25,062 nucleotides of DNA from assembly GCA_937982665.1 (NCBI GenBank), contig CALJLD010000139.1, forward strand, positions 1-25,062. Direction: 5' to 3'. Within the stretch, counting starts at the first letter, position 1. Each line of letters opens with the position of its first letter. The notes under the pieces are model-generated. The model saw only the letters and a list, made by a program, of their open reading frames with translations, did not search any database and was not told where the DNA came from. Made by a program: the position numbers and the translations under genes. Below are positions 15,436 through 23,564 of this stretch, in pieces. The DNA comes from an uncultured Planctomycetales bacterium (GTDB taxonomy: Bacteria > Planctomycetota > Planctomycetia > Pirellulales > S012-138).

Positions 15436-16043
15436 TCTCGGAACAACTCCATCCGACCAAACATCTCATTCAGCTTTGTCATGGCCGCATTGCAGCGACT
15501 TTTGACGGTGCCGATGGGAATGTCCAGAATCTCCGCCGTCTCGTGGTATTTCAGGTTCTGGTAGTAAATTAACTCAATGACGTTGCGTTGAGCTTCCGGG
15601 AGGCTGGCGACCGCTCGGCGAACATGTCGCTTTCGCTCGGCAGCATTCATCACATCGGAAGGCCCATCTTCATCACTTGCGGAAAGTTCCGCCAATGATG
15701 CTGCGTCTCCTTCATTCATTTGGCGGCTGGGCTGGTCCAAACTGACCATCCGGTGCCGCTTGTTCCTTCGCTGGCAGTCAATCGCCTGGTTTTGGGCGAT
15801 GGCATACAGCCAAGGCTTGAATTTCTTCTCCGCGTCGAACAGGTGAACCTTGAAGCACACTTGTGCAAACGTGGTTTGGAATGTGTCCTCAGCAAGCTGG
15901 CTGTCACCTAATCGACGCCGCAGGTAACTGTAGAGTTCCGGCAGGTAGCGTCGGACGAGTTCATTGATCGCTTCGCCATCGCCTTCTTCGCGATACCGGA
16001 GCAACAATTCTTCGTCGGTGACTGGCAAGGGATTCGGGACCAT
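15432..16043 (-). CDS. ECF-family RNA polymerase sigma factor
   Basis: A 203-residue extracytoplasmic-function sigma factor. Region 2 (about 11-95) contains ELLLRYREEGDGEAINELVRRYLPELYSYLRRRLGDSQLAEDTFQTTFAQVC and PWLYAIAQNQAIDCQRRNKRH. Region 4 (about 138-195) contains AVASLPEAQRNVIELIYYQNLKYHETAEILDIPIGTVKSRCNAAMTKL. The 40-residue linker is acidic. ATG 16043 is preferred because it begins just before the conserved region; an upstream GTG at 16094 would add 17 non-conserved residues. It overlaps the anti-sigma-like gene. ECF operons are usually autoregulated, so a promoter for this sigma is expected in 16044-16250, but I cannot recognise one. Confidence 0.94.
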   Translation of the reverse strand: MVPNPLPVTDEELLLRYREEGDGEAINELVRRYLPELYSYLRRRLGDSQLAEDTFQTTFAQVCFKVHLFDAEKKFKPWLYAIAQNQAIDCQRRNKRHRMVSLDQPSRQMNEGDAASLAELSASDEDGPSDVMNAAERKRHVRRAVASLPEAQRNVIELIYYQNLKYHETAEILDIPIGTVKSRCNAAMTKLNEMFGRMELFRE

Positions 16044-16499
16044 GGGTGATTGCCCCGACTCACCTTGCAGTGTGCCAGATATTGCCACACACACCTCGTA
16101 CTACGGGATTCGAGGAGGAATCGCCCAAAGAAACCGGCGAAAACCGACAAATTCTCGGCACGCGCCAGGTGGGGGACAGCCGCGAGGGAGCGAAAGTCAG
16201 GAGGAAACGGTCAAGTTGTTGTGAAATAAAGACTTGCGGCAAGGAAGATCAGATAGTCCAAACGGCAACACTGATACGACCTGCGTTTCCGCCCCACATT
16301 TGGTGAGGCAAAATCGCACAACACGGACAGACGCGGATGGGAATAAAAAGAAATGAAGCGAATTCGCTAGCATGGATTCTTGCAAGAAACTCGCTCCGCG
16401 CCAATCATTTGTCGTCGCTTTTCCACAGCTATCGCCGGGCGATTCTGGCCGAACGTCCGCAAATCCCGACCAGGCCGCAAGCCTTCTTGGAGCTAGCAA
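16044..16499. other. Divergent intergenic region, ECF operon / methyltransferase
   Basis: These 456 bases carry no supported gene and should hold the divergent promoters of the ECF operon (leftward) and the methyltransferase (rightward). The plus strand is purine-rich at about 16100-16260. A TTGACC lies on the minus strand near 16210-16215 without a matching -10 box. The ribosome-binding site of the methyltransferase (GGAG, 8 bases before ATG 16500) is at the right edge. Confidence 0.45.
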
Positions 16500-17177
16500 A
16501 TGTTTGAACGGGTCCTGGAGCCTGAGGTCATGGATTCTTCCGAGGAAGCCCTGGCTTATGACGCAATGGATCATAGCGCGGTCAACGTGGCATTCGCTCA
16601 GGACGTGCTGCAAGCATGCCAAGAGTTGGGAATTGATCCCGCCGGTGACTATCTGGACCTCGGCACCGGGACGGCACTCATCCCCATCGAGTTCTGTCGC
16701 CAAACGGAAGATACGCGCGTGATGGCGGTGGACGCCGCGACGCACATGTTGGATATGGCTCGCAACAATATTTCCGTCGCATCGCTCAACAACCGCATTC
16801 GTGTGGCGCGCGTGGACGCCAAGGAGTTGCCATTTGAAGCGGCATCCTATCCGCACGTGATATCCAACAGCATTGTGCATCACATCCCCGAGCCGATTTT
16901 TGTTCTGCGCGAAGCCTGGCGAGTCTTGTCGCCTGGGGGCTTGATGTTCGTCCGCGACTTAATGCGGCCAAACTCCGATGAGCATTGGCAAGAACTTGTG
17001 CAAACCTACGCCGGCGAAGAAACCGAGTACCAACGCAAGATGTTTGCGGACTCGCTGCACGCAGCTTTGACCGTTGAAGAGATGCGAGGGCTGATTGCGG
17101 AATTTGACGCACCGCCGGAGACCGTGCAAGCCACCAGTGATCGCCACTGGACTTGGGTGATGCGAAAGCCGGGCTGA
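16500..17177 (+). CDS. SAM-dependent class I methyltransferase
   Basis: A 225-residue cytoplasmic methyltransferase of the UbiE/type-11 kind. Motif I, YLDLGTGTA (51-59), binds the methionine part of SAM; VMAVDAATHMLDMARNNI (74-91) supplies the acidic residue for the ribose; RVDAKELPFEAASYPHVISNSIVHHIPEP (104-132) covers motifs II-III; VLSPGGLMFVRDLMRP follows. Unusually, the DxD-like 'VISNSIVHHI' has Asn-Ser where many relatives have 'S.sLH.'. The C-terminal third (EEMRGLIAEF...SDRHWTWVMRKP) is typical. It is the only gene on the plus strand in a 17-kb stretch of minus-strand genes. The methyl acceptor is unknown. Confidence 0.92.
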   Translation: MFERVLEPEVMDSSEEALAYDAMDHSAVNVAFAQDVLQACQELGIDPAGDYLDLGTGTALIPIEFCRQTEDTRVMAVDAATHMLDMARNNISVASLNNRIRVARVDAKELPFEAASYPHVISNSIVHHIPEPIFVLREAWRVLSPGGLMFVRDLMRPNSDEHWQELVQTYAGEETEYQRKMFADSLHAALTVEEMRGLIAEFDAPPETVQATSDRHWTWVMRKPG

Positions 17178-17197
17178 ATCAATAGACCGATAGTCAG

Positions 17198-18997
17198 CTA
17201 ACTCTCGTCCAGTATCTCGCGCAGCCAAACTTCCAGTCCTGCCAACGCAAACGCTTGCCGGTGCAAATCGGCCTTGGGTTGCCCACCGGCCGTATAAGCA
17301 ATCAGCATCTGGCCATAGCCTTCATCCAGGTAGCCGCGGCTAAGAAATCGCTCGTCGTTGAGAATCGCGTCAAGGCTGGCCAAGGGAACATCGTCCAGTT
17401 CAAGACAGCGCGAATGCCTGTTTCCCGCTTGCGGCCGTGTGGGCCAGATGGACTCACGCAAAGCTTTGCGCAACGTGTCGTTGGCCGCCGCCAGCAGCCG
17501 AGAAACATCTTCATCCAGGAACGGATGAAAGACCTCGCAGTTAAACCGATTAGCCGCCCAGTCCGCCGTGGCAACTTGAGCATTCGGCACATAAGTTTGC
17601 CAATCGACAAGTGCCGCGCGAGAAATCGGCTCGCGCTTGCCCACGCGATCAAACGCCAAATGCAAGAAGTCCTCAGGGTCGGCGTCCGCCAAAGAGCCTA
17701 GATGCTCGGCCGAGTACAGATTCGCCCGGTCCGTCTCACCAAAGACATGCACGCACTTCAAGTATTCGCGTTGGCGTTGGCGGACTTCAGCCGCTTGCTC
17801 TTCCATGGACCGCGGATCGCTGCCCATGAACTTGTTAAGCCAGCCGGGAATCTTGTCGGCAAACGTAACCAGTTGCTTGTGCCGCCTGTAGCATGCCAAC
17901 AATTCGTGGCCGCCATACGTGGTCACAAGTGGAATCTTTGCCGCGTTGGCCACTTTAGCGGCAGCAAGAATTGACGCGACGGAAGCGTCAGCGATCGGCT
18001 CATCGCAAGCAGACCAAAAATCAAGCCAATCGAACTCGCCATCCTGGGCATCGCCCGCGCTTGCCTGTGCGTCCCCGTTTTCAATTTGCCGGATCTGCGT
18101 CGCCACACTAACAATCTGCCACGGTCGGTCGCTCGCATCAGCATGTGGCGCTACAAGGTAGCCCGGCGCTGCCGGAACACTGGCTTCCAACGCATCCTGC
18201 ACCAACTCCAACAGCACACCGCCAGACTTACCTGTGTGGTCGCCAAAGAAATCGCCCGGCACGTGCTGGTCCACGCGATTGCCCGGCAGCACGTACTGCA
18301 AGTCGAGCGGATCGAACCGCCCGGAATCCAGTCGGCCATCCTTGAGCCGCACCCACGTGCCTGGCGGAACCTTGGACACACCTTGCAGCAACGTATGCGG
18401 CGGCGGGACATAGCCATAGGTCAGATACTCATCCAACGCCGTGGCACTCAGCGTTGGTTTCGCGGACAGCGCATGACGCAAACCGCGCAACTCGCTGCAA
18501 AAGACCATGCGGCCAGCGCGGCGCTCATAGTACATCGGGTGTTGGCCGCTGGGATCGCGCGCCAACGTTAACTCACGCCGCTCGCCGTCCCAAATCGCAA
18601 TTGCGAACGCGCCCCGCAAACGGGAAAACGACTCGACACCCTCGGTCTCATACAGTGCCGCCACCACTTCGGCCGGTTCACTGGAACCAATTGAATAGCC
18701 GGCCGCTTCCAATCGCAATCGCACCGCTTGGGCGTTGTCGATTCTTCCATCAACAACCGCCCACACTGTTTGCTCGCGCGTCTCGCCAACTTTCTGCTTT
18801 CCGTGACAGGCTGAGTTTGACGCGCTCAACAAAGCGCCCGGAGTGGGCTGATGGGCATGCCCAAAGCTGACATCTTCACGGCGAATCGCCACGTCGTCGC
18901 CGCCCCGGTAGGGCATCGCGGCATGCATCGAACGCGCAACCGCTTCCGTAAGCGGTTTGTCATCCGGCGACCAGATTCCCCCTGCCAGAGCTGTCAT
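17198..18997 (-). CDS. Degenerate asparagine synthetase (AsnB)-like protein
   Basis: A 599-residue homologue of glutamine-hydrolysing asparagine synthetase with both domains present but key residues lost. The start reads MTALAGGIW, so the catalytic Cys2 of Ntn glutaminases (MCGIAG) is Thr. Glutaminase-domain landmarks remain: AVVDGRIDNAQAVRLRLEAAGY (80-101), RLRGAFAIAIWDGERRELTLARDPSGQHPMYY (127-157), FCSELRGL (166-173). The bridge LDEYLTYGYVPPPHTLLQGVSKVPPGTW (188-215) is well conserved. In the synthetase domain the PP-loop SGGxDS is replaced by APHADASDRP (283-292), and the usual GDGGDELFGGY-type motif reads TTYGGHELLACY (359-370). EPIADAS (333-339) survives. The frame is intact, so it is probably a maintained pseudoenzyme in surface-polysaccharide biosynthesis, not a decaying gene. 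Confidence 0.88.
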   Translation of the reverse strand: MTALAGGIWSPDDKPLTEAVARSMHAAMPYRGGDDVAIRREDVSFGHAHQPTPGALLSASNSACHGKQKVGETREQTVWAVVDGRIDNAQAVRLRLEAAGYSIGSSEPAEVVAALYETEGVESFSRLRGAFAIAIWDGERRELTLARDPSGQHPMYYERRAGRMVFCSELRGLRHALSAKPTLSATALDEYLTYGYVPPPHTLLQGVSKVPPGTWVRLKDGRLDSGRFDPLDLQYVLPGNRVDQHVPGDFFGDHTGKSGGVLLELVQDALEASVPAAPGYLVAPHADASDRPWQIVSVATQIRQIENGDAQASAGDAQDGEFDWLDFWSACDEPIADASVASILAAAKVANAAKIPLVTTYGGHELLACYRRHKQLVTFADKIPGWLNKFMGSDPRSMEEQAAEVRQRQREYLKCVHVFGETDRANLYSAEHLGSLADADPEDFLHLAFDRVGKREPISRAALVDWQTYVPNAQVATADWAANRFNCEVFHPFLDEDVSRLLAAANDTLRKALRESIWPTRPQAGNRHSRCLELDDVPLASLDAILNDERFLSRGYLDEGYGQMLIAYTAGGQPKADLHRQAFALAGLEVWLREILDES

Positions 18998-19030
18998 CGA
19001 ATCTCGGCGCGATAGGTCTCGATGCGAGAA

Positions 19031-20212
19031 TCACATGTTGAGCAGACCACGATACAAGTCCGCGTAGGCGTTCGCCATCCTTTCGGCGGAATAGTCGTTC
19101 CTTGCACGGGCGACAGCCTCGGCGCCCAGGCGTTTTCGCAACTCTTCATTCTCCAACATTCGCCACAATGTTCGAGCAAGTTCGCCGCGGTCTCCTGCCG
19201 GGAACGTCAATCCCGCCACGTCTTCGCCAATAAGCTCTCGGTTGCCGCCCCCGCTTGCCGCCACAATCGGCAATCCCCAAGACATCGCTTGCAACGTACC
19301 TTGGCAGCAACCGTCCATGTCGCCCGGGGCAGCGGCAAATTCGGCCGTGTCCAGCAGTTGCGGAAGTGCGGCAATGCTGAAGAAATCAACGCGGTCGGCT
19401 CTTCGCACCGCGCGGCTTGCGTCATGCAAGTGCGATTCCGCAGGCCCGGCTCCCACAATCGCCAGCCGCAACCGCGGCTCAAGCGGCGCCAACATATCAA
19501 CGGCCCAAATCAAATCGGCAATACGCTTGTGCGCGGACAAAGGACCCACGACAACAATCCGCCGCGCTGTCTGATCGAATCCAACCGTGCCGTCATCGCT
19601 TAAAGCGTCATGTTCGGTCTCAGGCGACTCAACGCCACGCTGTTCACATCCCGCGGGAATGACCGACATGGCCGAATCACTCCACCCGCGCTGCAAACAA
19701 GCCGCGCGAACAAACTCGCAATCGGCAACCGCTTCCGCCACATGTTTCCGCACAAGTTGGGCGGCAATTCTCGGACGTCCGTTGACATCAGGCGGATGTC
19801 GAAAGGTCGCCACAACGGGACATCGCTTGCCGCGAACGATCGCCAACAGCGCCGGCGCAGGCAAGAAGTGTGGATCCCAAACGTGGACAACGTCCGGTGC
19901 AAGGTCGCGCAACATGGAACTCAAACGCCGATAGCCGGCAACGTCCCAAGTGCCCCGCAGCCGAATGGTGTGCGATGCTGATCGCGCAGCTTTCTCCGCA
20001 ACGGCATCCCCCGCAATAGCAACCGAAGTCGCGCCCGACGCATTCGCTTCGCTCCGCACAACAGACTGCCGCGGCTCGTGAATCAATTGCGTCCGCCCAC
20101 TCACAATGAGCGCCTTAGCAACAATCCCACAAGCGGCCTGGCTGATGAATCTCGCTTGGGATTCCGCGCCCGGCGTCTGCGGACCCATGACGTGTAACAG
20201 CGAGATGTCCAA
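19031..20212 (-). CDS. Glycosyltransferase family 4-like protein
   Basis: A 393-residue GT-B glycosyltransferase. The opening LLHVMGPQTPGAESQARFI matches the 'LHV.G.L.pGGaE' start of GT4 enzymes, which supports the TTG start at 20212 although the ribosome-binding site is weak. The donor-site domain has IVVVGPLSAHKRIADLIWAVDML (phosphate-binding Lys in HKR) and DMDGCCQGTLQAMSWGLPIVAASGGGNRELI, the E-x7-E region; the first Glu is replaced by Gly/Gln, while the second (RELI) remains. It ends VARARNDYSAERMANAYADLYRGLL. It sits 33 bases upstream of the AsnB-like gene and 32 bases downstream of another GT4 gene, in one transcription unit. Sugar specificity is unknown. Confidence 0.92.
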   Translation of the reverse strand: MDISLLHVMGPQTPGAESQARFISQAACGIVAKALIVSGRTQLIHEPRQSVVRSEANASGATSVAIAGDAVAEKAARSASHTIRLRGTWDVAGYRRLSSMLRDLAPDVVHVWDPHFLPAPALLAIVRGKRCPVVATFRHPPDVNGRPRIAAQLVRKHVAEAVADCEFVRAACLQRGWSDSAMSVIPAGCEQRGVESPETEHDALSDDGTVGFDQTARRIVVVGPLSAHKRIADLIWAVDMLAPLEPRLRLAIVGAGPAESHLHDASRAVRRADRVDFFSIAALPQLLDTAEFAAAPGDMDGCCQGTLQAMSWGLPIVAASGGGNRELIGEDVAGLTFPAGDRGELARTLWRMLENEELRKRLGAEAVARARNDYSAERMANAYADLYRGLLNM

Positions 20213-20244
20213 GGGTGGCTTTTACCTGACGACCGGGAAGTGCT

Positions 20245-21423
20245 TCAGCGGGAATCCCGGACGACCTTGCCCAACACGTCCAGGTGACTCTCAATCATAG
20301 ATGAAAACGAGAAATGTTCGACAGCCCTTGCTCTGGCTTTCTGGCCGATTTCGGCCGCGGTTTGCGGATCACTCAGCAATTGCAGGATCGCTTGAGACCA
20401 ATCCGCGGAAGTTTGGCCGGCAACAAACTGGGCCGCGCTAGTATCGCCTGTCAGGTCGCGCGATGTCGGCGTGTCCGCCAGGATGATCGGCTTGGCCGCG
20501 GCCAGCGATTCCAGTTGTTCATGGCGAGTGGCCGCATCCGCAGCCGGCCAGACCAGCAAGTCCGCGGCCGTCAGCAACTCCTGCATCTCGTGAAAGGAGC
20601 CAGGCAGCAGTACGGAATCGGTCAACTTGAGTTGGTCAACGCGTTGCTGTAACTCAGGCAATAACGGACCTTCACCAACAATCCAAAGCTTTGCCATCGG
20701 AAATCTTGCCAGGACCGACGGCCAACCATCCACCAACAATTGCTGATTCTGCTCCGAACTCAGCGGACCGATGGAAACAACAAACGGCGCGCCCGTGGCA
20801 ACCTGCAATGCCGGATGCGAATCAGCGATCGCGCGGCGCGCTTTGCGTATATCTTCGTCGCTGCCGATCTGCGGCAACTCCACGCCGCTTTGGCACAAGT
20901 GAATTCGCGGACGCGGATAGCCGGCGGCGATCAGTTCTTCATAAACGGCCGGACCGGTTGCAATCAGCGCGTCCGCCTTCATGCACCATTTCTTATATCG
21001 CTGTCCTAGCCGAGAGTTGATTTGCCAGTGACAGTCTCCCGAGAGTCCCGCCGATTCGGCTCGCAGAGCGACAGGCAACTTTAGCGAGCGCGTCGCCCGA
21101 ACGGCGGCTGCCGCGGCGCCTTTCAAACCTGAGACAAGCACAACGTCAAACGCACTGGCATGCGACTTGAGCCAGACCGCCAGACGTCGCTTGCCGATTC
21201 CCTTGACGGCATGCTGGTCTCGCGCCGGCTTGCGCATGCGAATGATATTGACGCCGCGATGTTTGGCGGCAACGGGCCAGCGTCGATCATGCTGCGGAGT
21301 GATTACCGTGACATCCGCACCAGCGGCCGCCAGGCCAGCGGCAAGTTGTCCGCACACTCGGGCGTGTTGATCCACCGACGGCCAATAGTGCGGCACAACA
21401 AATCCAATTCGCAATTCGCTCAC
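20245..21423 (-). CDS. Glycosyltransferase family 4-like protein
   Basis: A 392-residue GT-B glycosyltransferase. Its N-terminus IGFVVPHYWPSVDQHARVCGQLAAGLAAAGADVTVITP is typical of the acceptor-binding half. The donor half includes VVSIGPLSSEQNQQLLVDGWPSVLARFPMAKLWIVGEGPLLPEL, the sequence after it (LLPGSFHEMQELLTAADLLVWPA) and a diverged E-x7-E region (TRHEQLESLAAAKPIILADTPTSRDL). It starts with GTG, and this GTG overlaps the stop codon of hpt (GTGA), so the two are translationally coupled. Likely role: adding a sugar to a lipid-linked or surface polysaccharide, with the next two genes. Confidence 0.92.
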   Translation of the reverse strand: MSELRIGFVVPHYWPSVDQHARVCGQLAAGLAAAGADVTVITPQHDRRWPVAAKHRGVNIIRMRKPARDQHAVKGIGKRRLAVWLKSHASAFDVVLVSGLKGAAAAAVRATRSLKLPVALRAESAGLSGDCHWQINSRLGQRYKKWCMKADALIATGPAVYEELIAAGYPRPRIHLCQSGVELPQIGSDEDIRKARRAIADSHPALQVATGAPFVVSIGPLSSEQNQQLLVDGWPSVLARFPMAKLWIVGEGPLLPELQQRVDQLKLTDSVLLPGSFHEMQELLTAADLLVWPAADAATRHEQLESLAAAKPIILADTPTSRDLTGDTSAAQFVAGQTSADWSQAILQLLSDPQTAAEIGQKARARAVEHFSFSSMIESHLDVLGKVVRDSR

Positions 21424-21980
21424 GGCACCGGTTCCTCGCGCGACGCTGCCGCGGATTCGCTCTCGCCATCGAGCACGCCAATGTAGGGAAGATTGCGGTA
21501 GCGTCCGTCAAAATCCAGACCGTACCCCACGACAAACTCCGGCGGAATTTCAAAGCCAACCAGATCAGGGCGAAACTCATCCGGCCTGGCCACTTGCTTG
21601 GCAAGCAAAACCGCCGTGAGCAAACTCGCCGGCTGCAGGGCTTCAATTTCCGCCGCCAACCGCCGCAGTGTTTGACCGGAATCAAAGATGTCATCGACCA
21701 GCACGACATGCCGATTGGCCACGTCCGGCAGTCCGCGAATCTGAAACTCAAATTCCCCAGCGGAAGTCGACTTGCCTCGATAACTGTGAGCCTGCACAAA
21801 ACCGATTTGCATCGGCAACTCCAGCCCTCGCACAAGATCCGCCAGGAACATCAGGCAACCAGTGAGAATGCCCACAACAACGATCTCAGTAGTCTCCTGA
21901 GACCGAAACTTCGCGTGAACCTCTCCCGCCAATTGCCGGACGCGATCCTGAATCTGCTCTTCGGTCAGGAGGATTTTCAA
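21420..21980 (-). CDS. hpt: Hypoxanthine phosphoribosyltransferase
   Basis: Salvages hypoxanthine (and usually guanine) with PRPP to give IMP/GMP in the cytoplasm. 186 residues, normal for the family. Seen: VVVGILTGCLMFLADLVRGLELP (34-56, including the PPi-binding loop), the flexible-loop motif SYRGKSTSAGE (66-76), the PRPP motif VVLVDDIFDSGQTL (92-105) and the C-terminal base-binding stretch FEIPPEFVVGYGLDFDGRYRNLPYIGVL. It starts with TTG, supported by AAGGA 6 bases upstream and by the family start MKILLTEEQI. The tail after residue 172 is a short non-conserved extension. It is the first gene of an operon with two glycosyltransferases and the AsnB-like gene; the functional link is not obvious. 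Confidence 0.95.
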   Translation of the reverse strand: MKILLTEEQIQDRVRQLAGEVHAKFRSQETTEIVVVGILTGCLMFLADLVRGLELPMQIGFVQAHSYRGKSTSAGEFEFQIRGLPDVANRHVVLVDDIFDSGQTLRRLAAEIEALQPASLLTAVLLAKQVARPDEFRPDLVGFEIPPEFVVGYGLDFDGRYRNLPYIGVLDGESESAAASREEPVP

Positions 21981-22623
21981 CAGGGTTCCTTATGCAGGAG
22001 CGGGGAGATGGCAAACCTCAACTGAGCTGACGGCACGTCGTTTGTTGATCTTCGTGTATCCCGCGGCATCATTCCAGCATCGGAGTTGCAGGCTCGAAGA
22101 CCGAGCGATTAGCCCCAACCGGGACCTCCTTCGCTTCCGCACGTTCCAGTTCGACCCGTCGTACCCATCGGTCCCGCTCGGGCAACCAACGTTATTCCGG
22201 AGTAGCGGGACCCGTCACGCCGCAAGTGCCTATTGGTCTACGATTCACCGGACAGATGCAGCGCCAAAACGCGCACCGTCTATCGAAGACAATGTAACTT
22301 GCGACAAGCCACTTCGTCATTCCCGCGAAAGCGGAAATCCGTCGAGCCGCATGTAACGCATATCGGCCATTCTCCAATCGGCGCGGCGATGCCGTGGAAC
22401 CGTCCATGCTGCGCGATATGGCTGCGGCACGCAGTTTGGGAGCTTGGTCTTGCACAAAGATCCAAGCGCGCATCGGTTTCCGTTCGCACATCACAGGCGC
22501 GCATGGGCACAGTGTGATGTCACACTTCCTCCTCATATCTCTTGTCGCGCTTGCTGACGTGAGATTTGCTCGCCGTTGCGGGATCCTCAACGCCGACGAA
22601 AGACATCATTGCCGTTGCGGAGA
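21981..22623. other. Gene-poor region between hpt and the lipoprotein gene
   Basis: About 640 bases with no frame that reads like protein on either strand. It holds the promoter region of the hpt operon at its left end and one short palindromic repeat (22315-22340). The remaining frames show the compositional bias of non-coding DNA, with no homology I can recognise and no starts with good ribosome-binding sites. It could be a decayed gene beyond recognition. Confidence 0.5.
22315..22340. repeat. Short palindromic REP-like repeat
   Basis: The core TTCCCGC-GAAA-GCGGAAA forms a stem with a GAAA tetraloop and one mismatch, preceded by CGTCA and followed by TCC. It matches, with one substitution, the very widespread bacterial interspersed element of the form 'CGTCATTCCCGCGAAAGCGGGAATCC'. 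Such elements sit in intergenic DNA as single or multiple copies; only one copy is seen in this window. Confidence 0.7.
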
Positions 22624-23553
22624 TTACCTGACGACGGAGCCTTCTTCGTTGGGCTTCCGCCAATTGCGCTGATCGGCTGTTCGCAGGGGCAGCCAGGTCA
22701 TCCGCGCCGGCGGTTTCCAAGCTGTGCGGGTTTGGCCAGCTTCTTCTCGAAGTGGATTGTCGCCGCGGGCGGTCTGCCAGTCTTTCTGACGATTGGGATT
22801 GGCCGACTGGAAGCCATCGCCGTTTGTGGGAGAGGGTAGTGAGCCCGGGCCAATCGCAGGTCCGGATGTGTCATCCTGCATGGGACCGTTTTCGCCAGGA
22901 CCTATGTCCTCCGGCAAAGCCTCCGGCGGAAGATGTGGTTCGACGGGAACGGGCACGTTGGGGCAATGCGGCGGGAATCGACGCCAAGCCGTTTGGTAAT
23001 ATCCCCAACATGGCCCCACGGCATTCTCGACCGGAATGGGCGGTCTTTCAAACGGACCATGCCCGGCGTAGCCGTGATGCGCCGGCCCTTGGCAAGCGCA
23101 ATCATCAACATGTTGGCCACAACGATGACACAAGAGCGCCTGGGCAGCCCTGGCTACTGGCTTCAAATGATGGAACAGATCATGGATCAAGCCGCGGATG
23201 GGGCCCGGGCGTCCGGGTCCGCATTCGAAGCAATCGTAACCGTGATGATCACTTGCAAGATACGAGTCGTCATAGATGGGACCATCCGCGAACGGATCGC
23301 CGGAATAGCCACCATCGAAACCCTCATCAAAGCCAGCATCAAAACCGCTGTCGAAGCCTTCGTCATAGTAGGCATCGTCCTGATAGCTGACTTGACGGTG
23401 CTGCGCGTTAGGCGGCTGCAAGCCAAACGGGTCCGGCGGAAACAGCTGGCCGTGAGGTTGGAGAGCCTGTCCACAGCCGCTGAGAGTGAGGATCGCAGAG
23501 ATTGCGACCACCGCCCAGCTCCGAGACATCGAGCATTGCAAGTTGTTGGTCAT
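22624..23553 (-). CDS. Planctomycete lipoprotein with GFD repeats and WGYYQTAWRRFP motif
   Basis: A 309-residue lipoprotein: the signal peptide ends ILTLSGC with Cys27. Residues 63-83 are an acidic tandem repeat of the triplet G-F-D with small spacers (EGFDSGFDAGFDEGFDGGY). A His/Cys-rich section follows (FECGPGRPGP, LCHRCGQHVDDCACQ, 109-155); four of these Cys could bind metal or form disulfides. Then VGPCWGYYQTAWRRFPPHCPNV (179-200), a motif I recognise from many planctomycete exported proteins, and a long Pro/Gly/Asn-rich disordered tail. AAGGA lies 8 bases before the ATG, within 12 bases of the end of the export gene, so the two form an operon. Function unknown; envelope location is predicted. 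Confidence 0.85.
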   Translation of the reverse strand: MTNNLQCSMSRSWAVVAISAILTLSGCGQALQPHGQLFPPDPFGLQPPNAQHRQVSYQDDAYYDEGFDSGFDAGFDEGFDGGYSGDPFADGPIYDDSYLASDHHGYDCFECGPGRPGPIRGLIHDLFHHLKPVARAAQALLCHRCGQHVDDCACQGPAHHGYAGHGPFERPPIPVENAVGPCWGYYQTAWRRFPPHCPNVPVPVEPHLPPEALPEDIGPGENGPMQDDTSGPAIGPGSLPSPTNGDGFQSANPNRQKDWQTARGDNPLREEAGQTRTAWKPPARMTWLPLRTADQRNWRKPNEEGSVVR

Positions 23554-23564
23554 CTCTGTGTTCC

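Noticed and set aside
16195..16260. A -35-like TTGACC on the minus strand upstream of the ECF operon
   Set aside because: No -10 element at a workable distance; a chance match cannot be excluded.
22192..22590. A 132-codon minus-strand frame in the gene-poor region
   Set aside because: Part of its product (RISAFAGMTKWL) is the translation of the palindromic repeat, typical of spurious frames; no good start site.
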